From Pseudorasbora parva (Eukaryota > Chordata > Actinopteri > Cypriniformes > Gobionidae), in the NCBI RefSeq assembly GCF_024679245.1, contig NC_090178.1, positions 25,883,203 through 25,947,202 of the forward strand: a stretch of DNA of 64,000 nucleotides, written 5' to 3'. The position numbers and the translations under genes are program-made. This document shows positions 20,542 to 31,495 of the stretch, in pieces. The notes below the pieces were generated by a model. The model saw nothing but the letters and a program-made list of their open reading frames with translations, was not told the DNA's origin and did not search any database. Position 1 is the first letter of the stretch. The number at the start of each line of letters is the position of its first letter.

Positions 20542-23500
20542 CATACACGGCAGCGGGTTAGCCCGGTGCTACTTTATACACAATGTCGGTGCTACAAGTA
20601 TACTGGGAAGGTCTGCTGAGGGATCTCATTCAGGGAGTAAAATAAAATAAAATAAACAAAAAACCCTGATGCAGGGCGGCGGACATGCGCCACTCAAGCG
20701 TTAGCAGGGCCCGAGGGCCAGCATCGAGAAAGCGTGTGCGGTGGTGTCTGAGGACCCGCACGCCGCTCAGATCCCGGTCCCAGGCAGGCGGGAGGCGTGC
20801 CTCTCGTGCGCCCCGTGGTTGAGGGCGGGGCGTAAAGAGGCGGACTCCCAGAGAAGAGGGAAGGTTTATCACAAAGCGGTTGGTGATATGGATGAAAATA
20901 TGGGTTAAGAATTACAACTGACTTTTTCTCCTCTTCTTCAGCATCTTCCCAGGTACTTCTTGCAATCAGCCTGTGGTGGGGCCATAAAGCGATGATACTC
21001 TAGGTCCCGCCTGGCAGGTATGTGAGAAGCGCCACCCTCAGGTTTGGTGTGCCGAAGCATGCATGTTACATGAAAGCGGTGAGGCACCGGAGGAGAGCGG
21101 GTGAGTCCCCTTTATAGGGCAAACATTCTTTCTTTCCCGTATGTTTGGACTCTATGCCTCCCTGAGGGGTTTTGTGGGATGATGGATGTGGATAAAGAAA
21201 AGAACCTGTAGTTCCCCGGTGGGGTGGCTAGAACGATGCTTGTGATAAACACAGAGTGTTTATGTAGGCTGTACGTTTAATAGCGTAGCGCTGTGGTTTA
21301 TGAAGGCAGCTTCTCTTCTGGATATGTGTAAATATGAGCAGTTGAGGCCACCGCGCATGCCCGCGGGCATGGAGCGGCGATGTAAACTGACGTGCGTTCT
21401 CCTAGCAAACTTTTTAGCCGTAGCCACCTCTGGGTAGCGTTGGCACCTCTGCTAGTGAAATGTCTAGATGAATATGTGAGGTCAGGCTGACGCATGAACT
21501 GCAGTAAGGTCTGTCCCAGCCCTTTTTAGGGCCTTTGTTTATGGGGTTCTATCAGACCGATGCTAGTGCATCAAGTTGGCCTAGGCTGTTGATGGGATGG
21601 CGGTGGTGTCTCGCGGTGGCATATCGCCCTGGCAGTTGCCCCGGGCTCCTGTCAGTAGATTTGCAGGAGCTTATATCCCTACCCGGCCTCCCCTCAGTTC
21701 AGGGTCGTCCGGCCAATGCCCACCCCCCTTTTTCTGCGTTTGGGCGCTGTTATAATGCAGAATGGTGTGTAGCAGAATGGATTGCGACTTTGCCAGTGGT
21801 CGTGGGGAGGGGTAGGTGTCTCTTCGCTTGTGCGCAGTTAGACTAGCTTTGCTAACCCCACCCCCAGAGCTTATTGTGGCCGCCACTTCTGGGCGGCCCC
21901 TGGCCTTGTTCTGGGAGGGACGGCCGGTTGGTAGTGTGTGTTAAATACTTCACTTCTTGCTCTGTGTCTTCTGCTCCACCTTTAGGGCTCGGGTCGAGCT
22001 GTACTTCGCAACCATCGGCTTAGCATGGGTTGGTAGGATGCTCCCCTGGAGCCGAAACACTGCCACGGCTGATGCCCTTGCGTGGACGACCAGACGTCCG
22101 CCCTGGAGGCAGGTGACGTAAGTTGTACTCCCCTCGCTTTAGAGGGTTCAAGGCATTTTATGCTGAGTGCACTGCTGTTGGCATTGTGTTTTAGGTCCAC
22201 GCTGGTAGGCGCTGCCTGGGAGACTGTGCCGTTGCACAGAGGGCCTTACGGGCTGCTGGGACGTACCGACTGTAGAAGGCCGGTTGGCAGGGAGATGCCA
22301 GCCGAGGCAGTCCGGGCAGTTAACTCCAGGACAGGAGTTAGGCCTCAGTAGGCCTCCCTGCAAGTGAGTTCCGACATTGTGGCCCATGTGAGCCGGGGAG
22401 GGTTCTCCCCAACGATGTCGGCTGCAGCAGAAACCTCGTCAAATCAGGCCCCTTATGGCCTCCCTGGGGATGAGTCCCCAGGTGGTTGCTGGATGTCCAG
22501 TTCTTCGTCAGCCAGCAGACAAGCCACTGTCAGCCCGACTTGAAACGGCCAGCATTCATCCAACCTGCCAGCGAGCATTCGTCGCTGGCATGGCCACAAA
22601 CCCAGGTAGTAGGCCTCCCTAGGCCTCCCTGAGGGCCGGCTGATGGCAGTCACCAGATGGCAGGTAGCAGGCCGCACCAGACCTCCCTGAGGGCTTGCTG
22701 GGTTACAGCAGGCCTCATCTGACTTCCCCTGAGGGGGTGGTCCAGGGCCTCGGCCATTGAGTGACAGGAACTAGGCCTCCCTAGGCCTCATGGAGGGTGA
22801 GCCCCGGTTCCCAGTTCCTATGACAGTGAGCACGGTTGCTAGCCAATGCAGCTAGCATGTTCTGCTATCAGGTGGCAGGCCTCACCAGGCCTTCCTGATG
22901 TCGTTCCCCAGCCCTGCGGGGTTTCCCGGTGGGATTTGCCATTTGATAAGCACCGTCTGTCACCAGGCCTCTAACAGGGAGCTGCCATTTGGCAATAGGC
23001 CTCTCCAGGCCACCCTAAACACTCGACGAGGCGAGCTCTGGGAACAAAAAACAGTAACTTCCGACAGTTTGCACGTCTGGCTAGCAGGTAGCGGCCTCTC
23101 CAGGCCGTCCTGAGGGTGAGCCCCCAAGTTCGGACGCTCGGTTAGCCAGTGTAATATGCTGTCAGGTGGTAGGCTCCTCTGGGCCTCCCTGGGAAGGAAT
23201 TCCCGGATCCGGTCTCGGTGACAAGCTAGTCATTAGCAGGCCTTACGGCCAGGTAGTAGGCCTCGCCAGGCCTTCCTGAGGGCGAACTCCACTGTTTGGA
23301 CACTCGAGCAGCTAGCATGGGTGGCTTCTGGTGTTGATGGCCTCATGGGCCTCCCTAAGGGGACCAGTAAAGCCACCTCCCTGTGGCCTTTAACAGCTAG
23401 CCTCAACGGTGCCAGGTAAAGGCTCCTTCAGGCCTCCCTGGGGGGGAACGAGTCCCTTGAACGGGAACACATAACTGGTTTTATGCTGACAGCTAGTGGT

Positions 23501-24367
23501 TGCCCGCTGTCGGGTCCCGGCCTTAGCCGGCAATACCTGAGGGTGGGCTCATGCCCTAGCACGACGAGATGCCATTTCCATTTCCTTCAGGACAGGGACC
23601 GGCCAGCCTACAGCATGGTTTACCTACCAGGCAGGCTTAAGAGCTCCCCTCACTGAGGGTCGTCTGCGAGCTTACGGCCGCCTGAGCCTGATCAGACCAT
23701 GGTTAGATCAGCCCATAGGCCTGTCTGGCCTCCTGAGCACCCCTGTAATATATGTGTTCAGTAGATTCTAGGATCGAGCAGAAGAGACTCCCCTCGCTGG
23801 CAAGGGTAAGAAGCACTATGCTGAGTACTGCTCTCCAGGATTCCCGTCTCCGAGTTCCGGTTTGAGGAGGACACTGCCAGTTTGCTGTCCCTCAGTCTGG
23901 ATGCTCATGAGTAAGCAAAGTCTGGAGGCTCTGTTTCTAAACAGACAGGGTTGGCCACATAAGTGATGCTAGGTCAGGCCTCCCTGGTGGCATTCTGTGA
24001 AGGTTTTCCCGAATAGTGACCGGCTGCGGCGCCCTTGGGCCCCCTTGCCACATTCCCTTAAAGGGACCCCTTCTGTTGAAGTAGTTGGTCCCAGGCCTTT
24101 GAGCAGCCGAGGGTAAGAGACCTCTGATAAAAACTTAATAAGGTCCTCTCTTAGGCATATAGCTTGGGCTATGACCATAGGGAATGCTGTCACTGACAGC
24201 CTAGTGTGACCAGAGGGGTGAGTGGTTCAGACTTTCCTTTTCAAACTCTTGTCCAGGCAGTGGTCACTGCTAGTAAGGGGCATGCACTCCCCTCAGGATG
24301 GCGGCGTGGGTTTATCGTTCCCCATAGCGTCAGCTGACGCAGTTCGAGTTCCCTTTCGAAAGGGAAC

Positions 24368-24690
24368 GTTCCCGGTTACGACTGTAACCTTAGTTCCCTG
24401 AGAACAGGGAACGAGACGTTGCGTCAGTTTGCCATGCTTCAAGGCCTGCCTGCCAAACAGTCCCTTCAGACGAAGAAGCTAGTGTCATGTTTGCAAGGCG
24501 CCCTTATATACTTCCTGGTCGCACCTTGATGACATCATAGGCTGTCGCCGGTCAGTAGTATTGCCATGATTTGATAGTAGTTCAGACACCGGTCACGCTG
24601 GAGGCGTTCCCCCGTAGTGTCAGCTGACGCAGCGTCTCGTTCCCTGTTCTCAGGGAACTAAGGTTACAGTCGTAACCGGGGACGTTTGCG
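24368..24690. mobile_element. Inverted-leader terminal module next to Elt-1 copy B
   Basis: Inverted arms start 'gttcccggttacgactgtaa' and end 'ttacagtcgtaaccggggac'. The interior is the reverse complement of the Elt-1 leader with an inverted TATA box near 24504-24512 and the ATF-like 'gatgacatca'. It abuts the palindrome at 24348-24367, exactly as in copy 0. Confidence 0.65.
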
Positions 24691-25420
24691 ACTTTGCGGT
24701 CCTAAGGGCTTTCACATTTTTCCAATAGTGGGCTCTCTCTCAGTTGACCTGCTGATGAATTCACTAAGCAGGGTCGAAACATAAACATCACGTTCATCAA
24801 TAATATTCATCTAGACAACTGAAATGGACAATGATGGCCCGCCTCAAGAACTGCCTGCTCTCTCGCCTCCGCACCTCTAAGCGCACATCAGGGCCTGAAA
24901 TTTCTCCTTCGCAGGCTGGATTAATGGATATTATGTCAGGGAGCATTTAATACTTTTTGAAAATGCGGGTCGGGAAACGGTACAATATTTTCTTTTTTGT
25001 GGTCCGAATTGCGGGCGGGTTATCTGAAAACGCTGGTCGGGTGCGGTTTGTTTATACATTGACCCGCGCATGACTGGTGTGCTGCAGAGGGCATTCATGA
25101 TGAAGCTCTGCTGCGTAATTTGTCTGGTTTGGTGGCTCCTCAAATAACTTTGTTTCAAGAACTGCAATTCTTTGTAAGTCTATGGCAGTTTCTGCAGCAA
25201 GAAGCTTCTTGAACTATAAGAGGCATTTTCTTATCCTTTTGAAAGTAGGCAGCTGTGTAAACTGATGGCAGTGGGAGGCTAGTCAGATGAAATATTCCGC
25301 TTTTTTGTAGTAATCCAGTCACCAGTTTGTTTGAGCACTGTGTTGATTTGCTGAAGTTGAAATTATGAGGTAAAATATAGAAGCGATAGATAAAAGCGTG
25401 AAGCAGGAAGCAAGAGTGTC
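24691..25420. other. Intergenic region upstream of Ig receptor gene 1
   Basis: No gene is supported. A hAT-like fragment ('gcgggtcggg' and 'ttgacccgcgcatgactg') lies at about 24955-25080. The remainder is AT-rich unique-looking sequence. Confidence 0.35.
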
Positions 25421-25424
25421 CGAA

Positions 25425-25583
25425 CAGTAGCGAAGCAGGAAGTAAGGCCTCAGAATGAGCACTGGATTCGATCTTATTTACTTCCGCATAAGATTCAGAG
25501 CAACTGAAAACGACTCAGTGAAAGTGAAGGGATGTGGTCTTTTCTCATGTACAGTTCAGCTGTCCTGCAGTGAGCATCTGTAT
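25425..25583 (+). promoter_or_regulatory. Conserved upstream block of Ig receptor gene 1
   Basis: About 140 bp directly before the first ATG is shared with the same position of genes 2 (31295-31428) and 3 (57735-57878). It holds ETS-like cores ('caggaagtaa' near 25437-25446 and 'acttccgcat' near 25480-25489) and an IRF/ISRE-like half, GAAAGTGAAG, at 25520-25529. The block ends in 'ttcagctgtcctgcagtgag'. It may be promoter plus 5'UTR; the start site is not determined. Confidence 0.5.
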
Positions 25584-25656
25584 ATGATGAGGAGTTTTCA
25601 GCCTTCATATGTTCAACTTCTATTTGTTCTAATAGCAGCTTTATTAGAATGCAATG
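25584..25656 (+). CDS. Gene 1 exon 1: signal peptide
   Basis: Starts with two ATGs and encodes MMRSFQPSYVQ followed by a hydrophobic core (LLFVLIAALLEC). It ends at a consensus donor (aatg|gtaagt) after one base of a codon. The parallel exons of genes 2 and 3 fix the start. Confidence 0.8.
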
Positions 25657-28600
25657 GTAAGTCTCATTATATGAAATCAAAAATACTTTAACCAACAAAC
25701 AAACAGGAGATATTGTACTATGAAGACAGTGTACTTTGTGTGTGTAAATGGGGCATACAAGAAATGATCAATATAAAGTCAAGTGCATTGTATTTAACTG
25801 GCACTTTTCACAGTGGACATTGTTTAAAAGCAGCTTTATAGACAAATACTGCAGTAATAATAATTTGCATGTTGTCATTTCATGTTTTACAAATTGGACG
25901 TTCAATTTTAAAATCATGATGGACAGTTTTAATAAACTTTGTGAAAGATTGCATTACTCCAGGCAATATATTTATAGAAAATGTACATTTTCAGCATTTT
26001 TACCTGAGTGAGAGTGAGATGGTGAGTTAGAAATGTTCAGCCATAGTGTGTGTCAACTGCTACGTAAACTAATGTAAATATGTACAGTAAGATTATCTCA
26101 CAGAAGCATTAAGGCTACAGGTACTGTTTATGGTTTATTAATTAATGTTAATTAATTGGTAACATGAATAGATGCATTAATATATGTGTGACTTAAGATT
26201 ATTGATATAGAGATGTTGTTAATGGTTAGTTTATGTTAACTAATGCAGTAACTAATGTTAACTAATACAACCTTATTGTAATGAATTTCAACATTTACTA
26301 ACATTCTAAAAATAAGTTGTTCTGTATATTAAATATAATTTATTAGACCTGAGCTAACATGAACTAACAATAAGCAGTTGTACTTTTTTAACTAACATTA
26401 AAATAGTTGAATAAAACCTGTAACAAATATTGGTAACACTTTATTTTACAGTGTCCATTAATATGTGCTTTAAACATTAATAGTTACTTAATGTTACATG
26501 TAATAGTAATAACAGTAAATTATGCATAATTACATGTACATAATCCTCAACCAAACCCTGATCCTACACTAAACGTGTTAAGTAATTACATGTAGTTAAT
26601 TCATATTACTCAGTACTTAAATATATAATTACACTGTAACAATGACACCTTAAACTAAAGTGCTAAATATTGCTCATTGTTTGATGATGTTAATGCATTA
26701 AATAACAAATGGGACCTTATTGTAAGTGTTTCCAAAGTCTATTTAAGAATTCTATATTTTTTGTACACTTTCAAAAGGATAGTTTCAGGAAATACTGACA
26801 GCAGTTCACTGGGTTCTGAATTTTTTGGTTTTCATTTTATACAATGTATTAATACATTTAGAGGTAGAACCACTTGGTCAACATTAATGCTATATATTAT
26901 TTTGTGCGCTGTGGTTTCCATGTCTCATCTCTTTTATTTTGCTCTTTATTTCCTTTCAGTGGCGACACAGAGACCCTGCAAGCCGGTCCATCAGTTAAAC
27001 ATAAACTATGTTCAGGGTGACAATATGTCTATTTCTTGTCTAACCACAACACACCCTCTGGAGGCTCTGACAGTAAAACTACGCAGAACTGACCCGGATA
27101 CAGACATCCTAAAGTATTCAGACACTTCTCCAACATCAGAACATCAGAGATGGTCTGTGAGAAATGATGCTGGAAATGTTACACTTGATCTGAAAGACAT
27201 CAGGTTATCTGATGATGGCCATTATGAATGTCAAGTCTACAAAGATTCAGACTGCCTTAATGCAACTCTTTTTAACCTGAGGGTCAGAGGTGAGAATGAC
27301 AATTTCTGAAATAAGCAAATGATCGTCTTGAAAACTATTGTAATAAATATGCTTATCTGGTTTCAGAGTGTAAAACATTGAATTCTGTCCATGCGACTCC
27401 AGACTCTTCCGTGTTGCTGCCATGCTCTGAACATCCTCTACAGCTAAAAGCTGGACAAGTCACTTGGAAAATCATAGCAGGTCACGAACCAATAGAAATA
27501 GACCAATACCGTCCTCCACACAAGGCCTCAGACAGCACAGAGAGAGAACCGAGGCCTCTGTATGAGAGAGCGAGAATACTAAACGGATCTCTGTTTATAA
27601 GGGATACTGTGAACACTGATGGATCATGGTATCAGTGCCGAGTGAGTGAAAAAACCTGCTATGAAGTCAAACTAGGGATAAAAGGTGTGTTTAAATGCAA
27701 TATTTCTAAACCAATAGTTCAATGCAGACTGTTGCTCTGCCACACATTCACATTTAAAGATTTGAAGTTAAAATGTGTCGGGTGGAAACCTCGTATCTCC
27801 TTTGTTTCATAATTTATCTTCATAAATCCTCATTATTGTATACCCTGTATGTTTATTTGGGGGTTTTGAAAATATCTAACCAATGAAAAGTATTAAAAAA
27901 AGCTTGCGACTAAACCTCATAACTTCCTTGGAATTGTGATAATGGGTTTAAAAAAAAAACAAATAATAAAAACATTTTTTTTTTCATGTTCATAAATATG
28001 ATTAAATATGCTTGGGTAAAGGTTTATATTAAAATTAAGTCAGGTTCTGTTGATTATAGCATGTGATTATCTGTTTGGTAATACAGTATGTTAATGTGTT
28101 AAGCTTTTTGAAGGTTAAAGTTTTTATACCAACTGAAAATGTGGGTTAACATTACTTTCCACAATATTGTTCGCCACAGGAAAGACAATGCCTATACAGT
28201 AAAGTTGTGTGATAAAAATAACCCAAACTGACTTATGTTGATTTAAGTTTATCTTTTCTCTAGTGATCATAGCTGCTACAACCCCAGCTGACAGTCCTGG
28301 AGAAGTAACAGCTAATCTGACCACAGTAGTGATGGCCACAATAGTGTCTCTGTGTGTCCTCATATCGCTGATCATCTGTCTGATTCTTTATTTCAAAAAA
28401 CAAAGGAGCACAATCAACAGCCAAAGTAAGTCCACAACTGTAGTTCTGAAGGGTTTAATAAAGCTGAAATGCTGAAATTCAGCATATTTCAAATCATATT
28501 AATAATGGCTTATTGGAAAGTGAAGAGAGATTCCAGTAGATTTTGATGTGATAAATGTGTGTGTGTGGGTGGGTGGTGGTGGTGGTGGGGGTGGGGGGTT

Positions 28601-29049
28601 TGGAAGGAATGTAATATGTCATCTACTCTACTGACCAGTTTCAAACAAAAATCTGTCTCAGTTGCACTGCAGAGTCCTTTTGCACATTTGTTCATTTTGC
28701 AGATGTTTTCTTTCAAATGACTGAAACTGAATTGATATTCTTTATTCAGTTGTAAGATGTGATGTTACAATTTCAGTATGTTAAAAAGGGAAAGCAACCA
28801 GAACTAAATGCAGATTTTAATGTTTTAAGCATTCTGAGTGTGTTGAAATGAGATGTGAAATACAGCACATATCAGGCCATCATTGTGTAGCGTCGGGAAG
28901 AAAGACATTACGCTATACTGTAACCTATGCTTTATTATGCTAGAAGATGATCAGATGGTAAAGTACTTATTTTTTATCTTGTACTTATTTTTTATCTTGT
29001 AGCTGAATTGAACTGCAGATATTCCGCGTATTATTCCGATATTTCATGA
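25584..29049 (+). CDS. Ig receptor gene 1: two-Ig-domain type I membrane protein
   Basis: Five exons by GT-AG rules, all introns phase 1: 25584-25656, 26960-27289, 27367-27684, 28264-28425 and 29003-29050 (stop 29047-29049), giving about 309 residues. Order: signal peptide, Ig1, Ig2, membrane-proximal stalk with transmembrane helix, short tail. It would sit at the surface of a leukocyte-like cell as a receptor or ligand; this role is inferred from architecture and from the family expansion here. It is homologous to genes 2 and 3 downstream. I cannot place it in a named family: it lacks a J-like motif of NITRs, and its cysteine spacing differs from CD300/pIgR. A TGA in the tail exon may be a truncating mutation (see findings). 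The only poly(A) signal candidate noted is aataaa at about 29838. Confidence 0.75.
26431..26665. mobile_element. MITE-like repeat in intron 1 of gene 1
   Basis: Begins 'ggtaacactttattttacag' and ends with the partly inverted 'ttacactgtaacaatgacac'. The neighbouring 26140-26430 is a related 'taatgttaactaat' repeat. Homologous repeats lie in intron 1 of genes 2 and 3. Confidence 0.45.
26960..27289 (+). CDS. Gene 1 exon 2: Ig domain 1
   Basis: 110 codons, acceptor tttcag|tggcg, donor agag|gtgaga. The canonical cysteines lie in 'MSISC' and 'HYECQV', with the D-x-G-x-Y-x-C signature before the second (SDDGHYEC). Two extra cysteines, near the start (RPCKP) and 8 residues after the second (DSDC), suggest a second disulfide. 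The usual core tryptophan of strand C is replaced (TVKLRR). Confidence 0.85.
27367..27684 (+). CDS. Gene 1 exon 3: Ig domain 2
   Basis: 106 codons after a 77-bp intron. V-like features: 'SVLLPC', core W in 'QVTWKI', 'SLFIRD' and 'GSWYQCRV'. There are extra cysteines at the start (ECKT) and 7 residues after the second canonical one (EKTC). Donor aaag|gtgtgt. Confidence 0.85.
28264..28425 (+). CDS. Gene 1 exon 4: stalk and transmembrane helix
   Basis: 54 codons: a Thr/Pro/Ser-rich stalk with a possible N-glycosylation site (NLT), then a helix of about 23 residues (VVMATIVSLCVLISLIICLI). A basic stop-transfer FKKQR follows. Donor caaa|gtaagt. No charged residue lies in the helix, so adaptor pairing of the DAP12 type is not indicated. 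Confidence 0.8.
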
Positions 29050-29050
29050 G
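29003..29050 (+). CDS. Gene 1 exon 5: short cytoplasmic tail with stop
   Basis: Acceptor tcttgtag|ctgaa; 48 bp, phase 1 at both ends, donor-like tgag|gtaatg. It encodes TELNCRYSAYYSDIS then TGA (29047-29049). The acceptor tract 'tacttattttttatcttg' is duplicated just upstream (28962-29001). Confidence 0.5.
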
Positions 29051-29143
29051 GTAATGGCATTCATGGTAAGGCCATACAAAATATGCACAATAAGTGTTTT
29101 TAATAGTGTGTTTTTTATAATAAAAAAAGTTCTTCTCTTGCAG

Positions 29144-29190
29144 GGGTTGCTGATGAGTTCCTCTTGTATTCCGTAGTTCATCGTATATGA
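29144..29190 (+). other. Putative last exon of gene 1 with ITIM-like motif
   Basis: It follows a strong acceptor (ttcttctcttgcag). In the phase expected from exon 5 it reads GVADEFLLYSVVHRI then TGA at 29188-29190. LLYSVV fits the ITIM pattern (I/V/L/S)xYxx(I/V/L). It would be 3'UTR if the exon-5 TGA is used. Confidence 0.4.
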
Positions 29191-31290
29191 ATCATTACCC
29201 TTTAGGTTACTACAACACAATAATCATTCCATTGTAATCATATAATAAATAGAATAATCATTAAGTTCAAAAAAATATTTTACATCTGTCCTGAACTACA
29301 CAAAAACATTGATAAAGCTTGCATTTAGCTTGCCGAGTTAATTATCTCGCTTCATAGCATGGCCACACATATAGATGTAATATATATTTGGCATTGTGCA
29401 TGATTCAAGTTGAATAAACAAAATGAGATGAATAAACAAAATGTTCTGAATGGAAACCAGATGACAATATAACCCTGTGAAATTAATCGCTGTATTTAAC
29501 TTTATTTTTAATATTTACTGAGACTGTAATGGCTCTGACAAATTTTTATAAATTATTTAGTATTACAATGAAAATTTTGTTTCCATGTATCATTTTACCA
29601 AATAAAAATATTTACATTTAAATGTTATTGTGGACAGCTATTAAACAGATTTTAACACACTCTGTAGTACTTACTAGTCTGTAAAAATACAGCTTTTTTC
29701 ATTGCATTGTGAAATGTTCCAAAATGTACTGCCATTTATTATCGTACATACATTAAGCACAGCAAATTTGGTACCTGGAAGCTCAAACGTGCTTGCCATA
29801 TTTTATGAGTTTTGTGTGTTGATTAATGTTTATATGTAAATAAAAGCCTAAATGAAATCTGTTCATCAATGTGATTGTGTTTCTTGAAAGAATGATGATG
29901 TGATTATTAAAAAAAAGTTTTATAGATTCATAGAATACTGTTTTAATGCTGTTTAAAAAAGATAACAGGGTTGTGATGCATTTTTTTATTTATACACATA
30001 CATGAGACACGAATAGCAGAATGGTGTTCCAGTATTTGACTGATGTTATTTCCTTTATAGCATTTCTTCTGTTACATCCCTGAATGATTGTCATAAATTA
30101 AAATAATAAGATACAAATACCAGTTTGCAACATAACAGACTGTTTTTGTAAAGTAATTTTTTTTTTTACTTAGCATGCTTATGCAACCCATACATGGGAA
30201 AGGGAATGAGACACTGCATCTTGGTCTTTAGGCTTTGGGGAACACATTAGCCACAATGCCATGCTGAGGAAATACCTGCACACTAGATTGTCCAAGTACA
30301 TAACTAGCCAGAGCCAATAGTGTATCAAGACCTAAGCACATCCTATGGGACTTGTGCAGAAAGCTGCACAGTGGGTCTGTTTCCTAAAGCCAGTGCTCCA
30401 AGAAAGAACATTTTGTGGCCTAAGAGGATCATAGGGAGCAGTCAAACAAAGGGAGCATGCACACTTTACTCACTTCAGTTGATAGTTGACTGGAAAGTAC
30501 TGAGAAGGGCAGGCTACAACCTTCAGTAACGCCACCATCCAAAGAGGTGGAATGCCCCTCCGGAATAGCTCAACAAAAGAGAGAAATTAATCATTTGGAA
30601 ATGGAAAATTAATGCATATTACAATATAACTCCGTAAACTCTCATTCACTGGACTTTAAACCCCAAATGGAATCACAGGGGAAGCTCCCCTGAGTCATTA
30701 GATTAGAAGATCAGCAACCACCTCGGGCAACAATCCTTACCCCTGGCCCCTATAGCAAGTTGACTTGGTATGCCTGCAATTATGTGCAGCACACCACCAG
30801 CCTGACCTGCCGCCACACACACTTTACCGTGAGGTGGTAGGCATAACCTCCATCCACACCAAGAGCAATTCACTTAGTGATTATATTTCCATACAGTATG
30901 CCAAGAGTTCGTCATTTGTGAATGTAGCCCAATCTATTTCAGTCTTGCAGCCAGCAATCACCCCCAGGGGCAACTCAGGACGACATTCCACATCAATCAT
31001 TCACTCAGTATCATTATCTCATTTTTGACCAAAGTGGCTTTTAGAGGCTTTTGCATCTGAACACTTCATATATTATCAATGAAAAGTGGTCTCTTATTTT
31101 GTGTGTGTGTGTGTGTGTGTGCGTGCGTGCGTGCGTGTGTGTGTGCGTGTGTGTGTGTGTGTGTAATTTTGTTCTTGTTTCAAAGTAGATTTTTATTTAT
31201 TTGTAATATAATTTGCTTCAATCACTGATCAAATCAAATGTTTGTATTTTTTTTTCTGTAAGCAAAACTCCCATAGTTCAGACAGAATCT
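29191..31290. other. Intergenic region between Ig receptor genes 1 and 2
   Basis: The first ~700 bp is AT-rich and probably the 3'UTR of gene 1 (aataaa near 29838). At about 30165-30960 lies an interspersed repeat that I cannot name; 'gggaatgagacactgcatct' recalls a very diverged Elt-1 terminal module. No gene is supported. Confidence 0.4.
31101..31164. repeat. Microsatellite (TG)n with GC interruptions
   Basis: 64 bp of TG and TGCG units. Confidence 0.95.
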
Positions 31291-31294
31291 CACT

Positions 31295-31428
31295 TAAGGC
31301 CTTTATTGGCACAGGATTCAATATTATTCACTTCCTCATACATTTTAGAGCAACTGCAGTGACAGTAAAGTGAAGTGATGTGGACTCGTGCTCATATAGA
31401 CTTCAGCTGTCCTGCACTGCATCCGAAT
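31295..31428 (+). promoter_or_regulatory. Conserved upstream block of Ig receptor gene 2
   Basis: Homologous to 25425-25583. It retains an ETS-like 'acttcctcat' near 31329-31338. The IRF-like half is altered to TAAAGTGAAG (31366-31375). Confidence 0.45.
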
Positions 31429-31495
31429 ATGATGAGGAGTTTTCAGCCTTCATATCTCCACCTTTTGTATATGCTAATATCATTAGAATACAAAG
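31429..31495 (+). CDS. Gene 2 exon 1: signal peptide
   Basis: 67 bp, encoding MMRSFQPSYLHLLYMLISLEYK; donor caaag|gtaagt, phase 1. It is less hydrophobic than in genes 1 and 3. Confidence 0.75.

Larger units (their letters stand above)
12396..24367 (+). mobile_element. Elt-1 repeat, copy B (interrupted by a nested TIR element)
   Basis: The left end is a near-palindrome at 12396-12415 and the right end the perfect palindrome at 24348-24367. The leader is cut after 'gcttgcaaacat' near 12565 and resumes at 19877 with 'ggatgacactagctttt'; copy A has 'caaacatgacaccagctt' unbroken, so 12568-19876 is an insertion. With that removed the element is about 4.66 kb. The body includes blocks shared with copies A and C and the 'aggcctcc' region from about 22.4 to 24.2 kb. 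No conserved ORF is seen. Confidence 0.65.

Noticed and set aside
25584..29049. Assignment of the Ig genes to NITR, DICP or CD300-like families
   Set aside because: Architecture is similar, but diagnostic J-like motifs, TM charges or cysteine spacings were not seen; left unnamed.
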